A stretch of 64,000 nt of DNA. Origin: Chrysoperla carnea (taxonomy: Eukaryota > Arthropoda > Insecta > Neuroptera > Chrysopidae). A program made the translations under genes and the position numbers. The notes below the pieces were generated by a model that was not told where the DNA came from, made no database searches, and worked only from the letters and a program-made list of their open reading frames with translations. The stretch's first letter is position 1, and every line of letters starts with the position of its first letter. Positions 62,125 to 64,000 of the stretch are shown here, in pieces. The stretch spans positions 36,223,501 to 36,287,500 of the forward strand of contig NC_058341.1 in assembly GCF_905475395.1 (NCBI RefSeq), read 5' to 3'.

Positions 62125-63129
62125 TTACATTACTAAATTATATGGTCTAGGTCTCTTATACAAAAATTGATTATTGTTTCGCCGTCTCCATTTAATATGT
62201 AATTTTTGACGTTTATCACTAGGATGTAACTTAATATTATGACTAAGTAAATCGTTTCGTTCAGAAAATATCTGTTTACAATCAGGGCACGTAAAACATT
62301 TTTCACCTACGTGTTCTTTAATATTATGTGCCATTACACTTAACTCATTTGAAAACACTTTATCACAAGTAGTACACTTAAATGGTTTTGCTTTTGATTT
62401 TAAGAATTGATACTCTCTTTGGGTAATTGTTCTATCACAAAACATCGAATCGATACCATTTTTCCTATATCTTTCATTGTTTAACATTTCTACATAATGT
62501 TTACATCCAAATTGTCGTTTCAAATATTTGTTGACATTTCTTTTATCATCAAAATTTGCATTTGAAACGGCATGCTCTAACTTCATATCTGGTCCCGAAT
62601 ATTTATTAGATGTTTCATCATATTCAGCTTTCATTGGCTTTAAATCAAAATTTATGAATTCATGTTCATTTTGAGTAATTTTATAGTTAGATGTAGGTGA
62701 TATTGTACATTTTTTCCCACATTTTTTTCCGCAAAGTGTGTCAGGGTTTCGTAAATGTTTTGTAACGTCTGCTTCGCTTTTAAATATTGCTCCACAATGT
62801 TTACATATAAATTGAATATTCAAATCATCGTGAACATTTCTTGTTCCATCAAAATTTTTATTTGAGAACGCATGTTCTAAATTCATATCTGATCCTAAAT
62901 ATTGATTAGATGTTTCATCATATTCATCTTTTAACTCTTCTTTGATAATGAGTTCTGATTCTAAATTCATAACTGAGCTTAAATATTTATCAGACGTTTC
63001 ATCATATTCCTCTTTTATTTCTTCTTTAATAATAAGTTCTGTTTGAAGTGATTCAATATCGGGTTCATCTTTTACGGATATTGTTGCATATGGATGATCA
63101 AGTTTAACAACTTCCCAACGCCATTCCAT
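62125..63129 (-). CDS. Divergent C2H2 zinc-finger protein with internal duplications
   Basis: The first ATG of the frame is at 63129, giving 334 residues (MEWRWEVV...). The N-terminal half carries acidic repeats built on 'KEE(I/L)K(E/D)EYDETS' with a following '(N/K)LEHA(F/V)SN(K/A)NFD' block, present two to three times. Three Cys/His modules are visible: a degenerate one (CKHCGAIF with a late Cys), then two good C2H2 fingers (CTTC...H-x4-H and CPDC...H-x4-H) near residues 255-310, and a basic tail. A second copy of the first module has lost its Cys residues (FGCKHYVEM). It is likely a nuclear DNA-binding protein with an uncertain partner. The start may lie in an upstream exon. An AATAAA lies about 20 nt past the stop, inside an R1-like fragment. 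Confidence 0.75.
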   Translation of the reverse strand: MEWRWEVVKLDHPYATISVKDEPDIESLQTELIIKEEIKEEYDETSDKYLSSVMNLESELIIKEELKDEYDETSNQYLGSDMNLEHAFSNKNFDGTRNVHDDLNIQFICKHCGAIFKSEADVTKHLRNPDTLCGKKCGKKCTISPTSNYKITQNEHEFINFDLKPMKAEYDETSNKYSGPDMKLEHAVSNANFDDKRNVNKYLKRQFGCKHYVEMLNNERYRKNGIDSMFCDRTITQREYQFLKSKAKPFKCTTCDKVFSNELSVMAHNIKEHVGEKCFTCPDCKQIFSERNDLLSHNIKLHPSDKRQKLHIKWRRRNNNQFLYKRPRPYNLVM

Positions 63130-63300
63130 TTTCAATCAAATTGATTTCATCTATTTTTTTTTTTTATATATTCTCTCATCAAAAGTTTAAAACATCCAAA
63201 ACTGATTTTGAACATTCCATTTTCAATCAAATTGATTTCATCTATTTTTTTTTATATATTCTCTCATCAAAAGTTCAAAACATCCAAAACTGATTTTGAC
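63122..63300 (-). repeat. Tandem duplication covering the start codon and leader of the zinc-finger gene
   Basis: Two units of about 90 bp (63122-63212 and 63213-63300) are nearly identical, differing mainly in T-run length. The unit contains 'cattccattttcaatc', which includes the ATG at 63129. The upstream copy therefore carries a second ATG (63220) opening a 13-codon upstream frame that ends TGA at 63179. Confidence 0.85.
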
Positions 63301-63499
63301 ATATAAAATCCACATACTTTATATTATAGACCAGCCAAGAACCACAGATTAATACTGAATATAGACAAACAAATTACACTCGATTTTGTACTAACATGTC
63401 ATAGACCTTTTCATTTTAAAAAGTGATTCTTTTTTTGTTTTCTGGGCTGAATGTCAAAAAACTATTCAAGCAATTAAATATCATTTATGTTTTATCTTT

Positions 63500-63552
63500 G
63501 TTATCAAATTTTGGTATAGTGTTCATAAAATCGCCTAATTAGTTCATTTTCG
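63500..63552 (+). repeat. R1 fragment, copy E
   Basis: 'ttggtatagtgttcataaaa' followed by 'tcgcctaattagttcatttt' matches the part of R1 seen at 31556-31600 and 12430-12470. It ends immediately before the THAP-like frame. Confidence 0.5.
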
Positions 63553-63559
63553 GTTGTCT

Positions 63560-63766
63560 GTGATAAATAAAATAAAAAATGGAAGTTGGAAATTTACAGA
63601 ACGTGTTAAATTAAAAAATAGATTAACTTGTGCAGTTAGGGATTGTAAGAGTAAAGCAAATAAAAATTTAAACGTAGTTTTCCATAAATTTCCAAATGCA
63701 AGCGGTCGTACGGTGATATTAGAAAATTTTTTTAATAACAATTTTTTGTTACTTCAAATATTATAA
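63560..63766 (+). pseudogene. Half THAP zinc-finger domain, incomplete exon or relic
   Basis: The frame reads LTCAVRDCKSK (C-x4-C), then NLNVVFHKFPNASG. This is the first half of the THAP C2CH DNA-binding zinc finger, including the VxFHxFP signature. The second Cys and His are absent; the sequence decays into Asn/Phe/Leu and stops at 63764-63766. A GT shortly after HKFPNASG could be a donor leading to the other half. A possible acceptor ('aaatttacag') lies at 63590-63599. It is either a true first or second exon of a THAP gene continuing beyond the window, or a transposase (P-element-like) remnant. Confidence 0.5.
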
Positions 63767-63789
63767 TAATTATTTTGAAGTTAAATTTG

Positions 63790-63791
<2 letters not shown>

Positions 63792-63825
<34 letters not shown>
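63792..63825 (+). repeat. (TAA)n microsatellite
   Basis: About eleven 'aat' triplets in tandem. A simple repeat between the THAP-like frame and the window end, after which only AT-rich sequence remains. Confidence 0.85.
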
Positions 63826-63829
<4 letters not shown>

Positions 63830-64000
63830 TAATAAAATATTTTATCAACAGTGTAATACTTTGGGTATTCTTTAAATAATAATAACTTTTAATTAAAATA
63901 TATTTTATATACCCATTAGTAAGATTTATAAAAATCTTTGTTTTTCCAGTTTCCAGACTTCAAACACTTTAGTTTGTGATAAGATCATAAAATTATATTT

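Overview
This is AT-rich, intron- and repeat-dense eukaryotic DNA, most likely from an insect. Three things point that way: a thickveins-type BMP/Dpp type I receptor gene, ZAD-type C2H2 zinc-finger genes (a family expanded in insects), and a background of small DNA-transposon derivatives, SINE-like elements and degraded LINE pieces. I see no bacterial operon, CRISPR array, rRNA or convincing functional tRNA. Exon models below come from splice consensus, reading-frame continuity and recalled family architecture. No transcript data or database search was available.

Layout. (1) About 1-2650: a truncated copy of a dispersed repeat (called R1 here), a possible short coding piece, then a probable 5' region. 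(2) 2655-38129, plus strand: a BMP type I receptor in four coding exons (2655-2694, 34485-34672, 36452-37172, 37570-38129) giving 502 residues. Intron 1 is about 31.8 kb and holds most of the window's transposon-derived DNA: pogo- and mariner-like MITEs, two SINE-like copies, a LINE reverse-transcriptase relic, foldback elements, and perhaps a small nested antisense gene at 32586-32774. (3) 38130-46578: intergenic, with a short tandem duplication and repeat fragments. (4) 46579-49326, minus strand: a ZAD/C2H2 zinc-finger gene of 506 residues in four exons, the first contributing only the start codon; an 824-bp inverted-repeat element sits in its last intron. (5) 49490-52300: a 56-bp tandem repeat, a foldback hairpin and a large inverted-repeat structure containing tRNA-like modules. 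(6) 52753-55051, minus strand: a second ZAD/C2H2 gene, clearly paralogous to the first, with an apparent GC-AG intron. A hAT-like MITE with perfect 8-bp target duplications lies upstream. (7) 57200-60550: four diverged copies of a long repeat unit, with five 53-nt palindromes that show compensatory base changes. (8) 62125-63129, minus strand: a divergent zinc-finger gene with internal duplications. (9) 63560-63766, plus strand: half of a THAP zinc finger next to an R1 fragment.

How the parts relate. The receptor would act at the plasma membrane as the type I serine/threonine kinase of Dpp/BMP signalling. The zinc-finger genes would act in the nucleus as sequence-specific regulators; the first two look like a local tandem duplication. 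Nothing in the sequence ties the zinc-finger genes functionally to the receptor. The most unusual material is the array of covarying palindromes, the nested foldback elements, and the splice structures of the receptor and ZAD genes.
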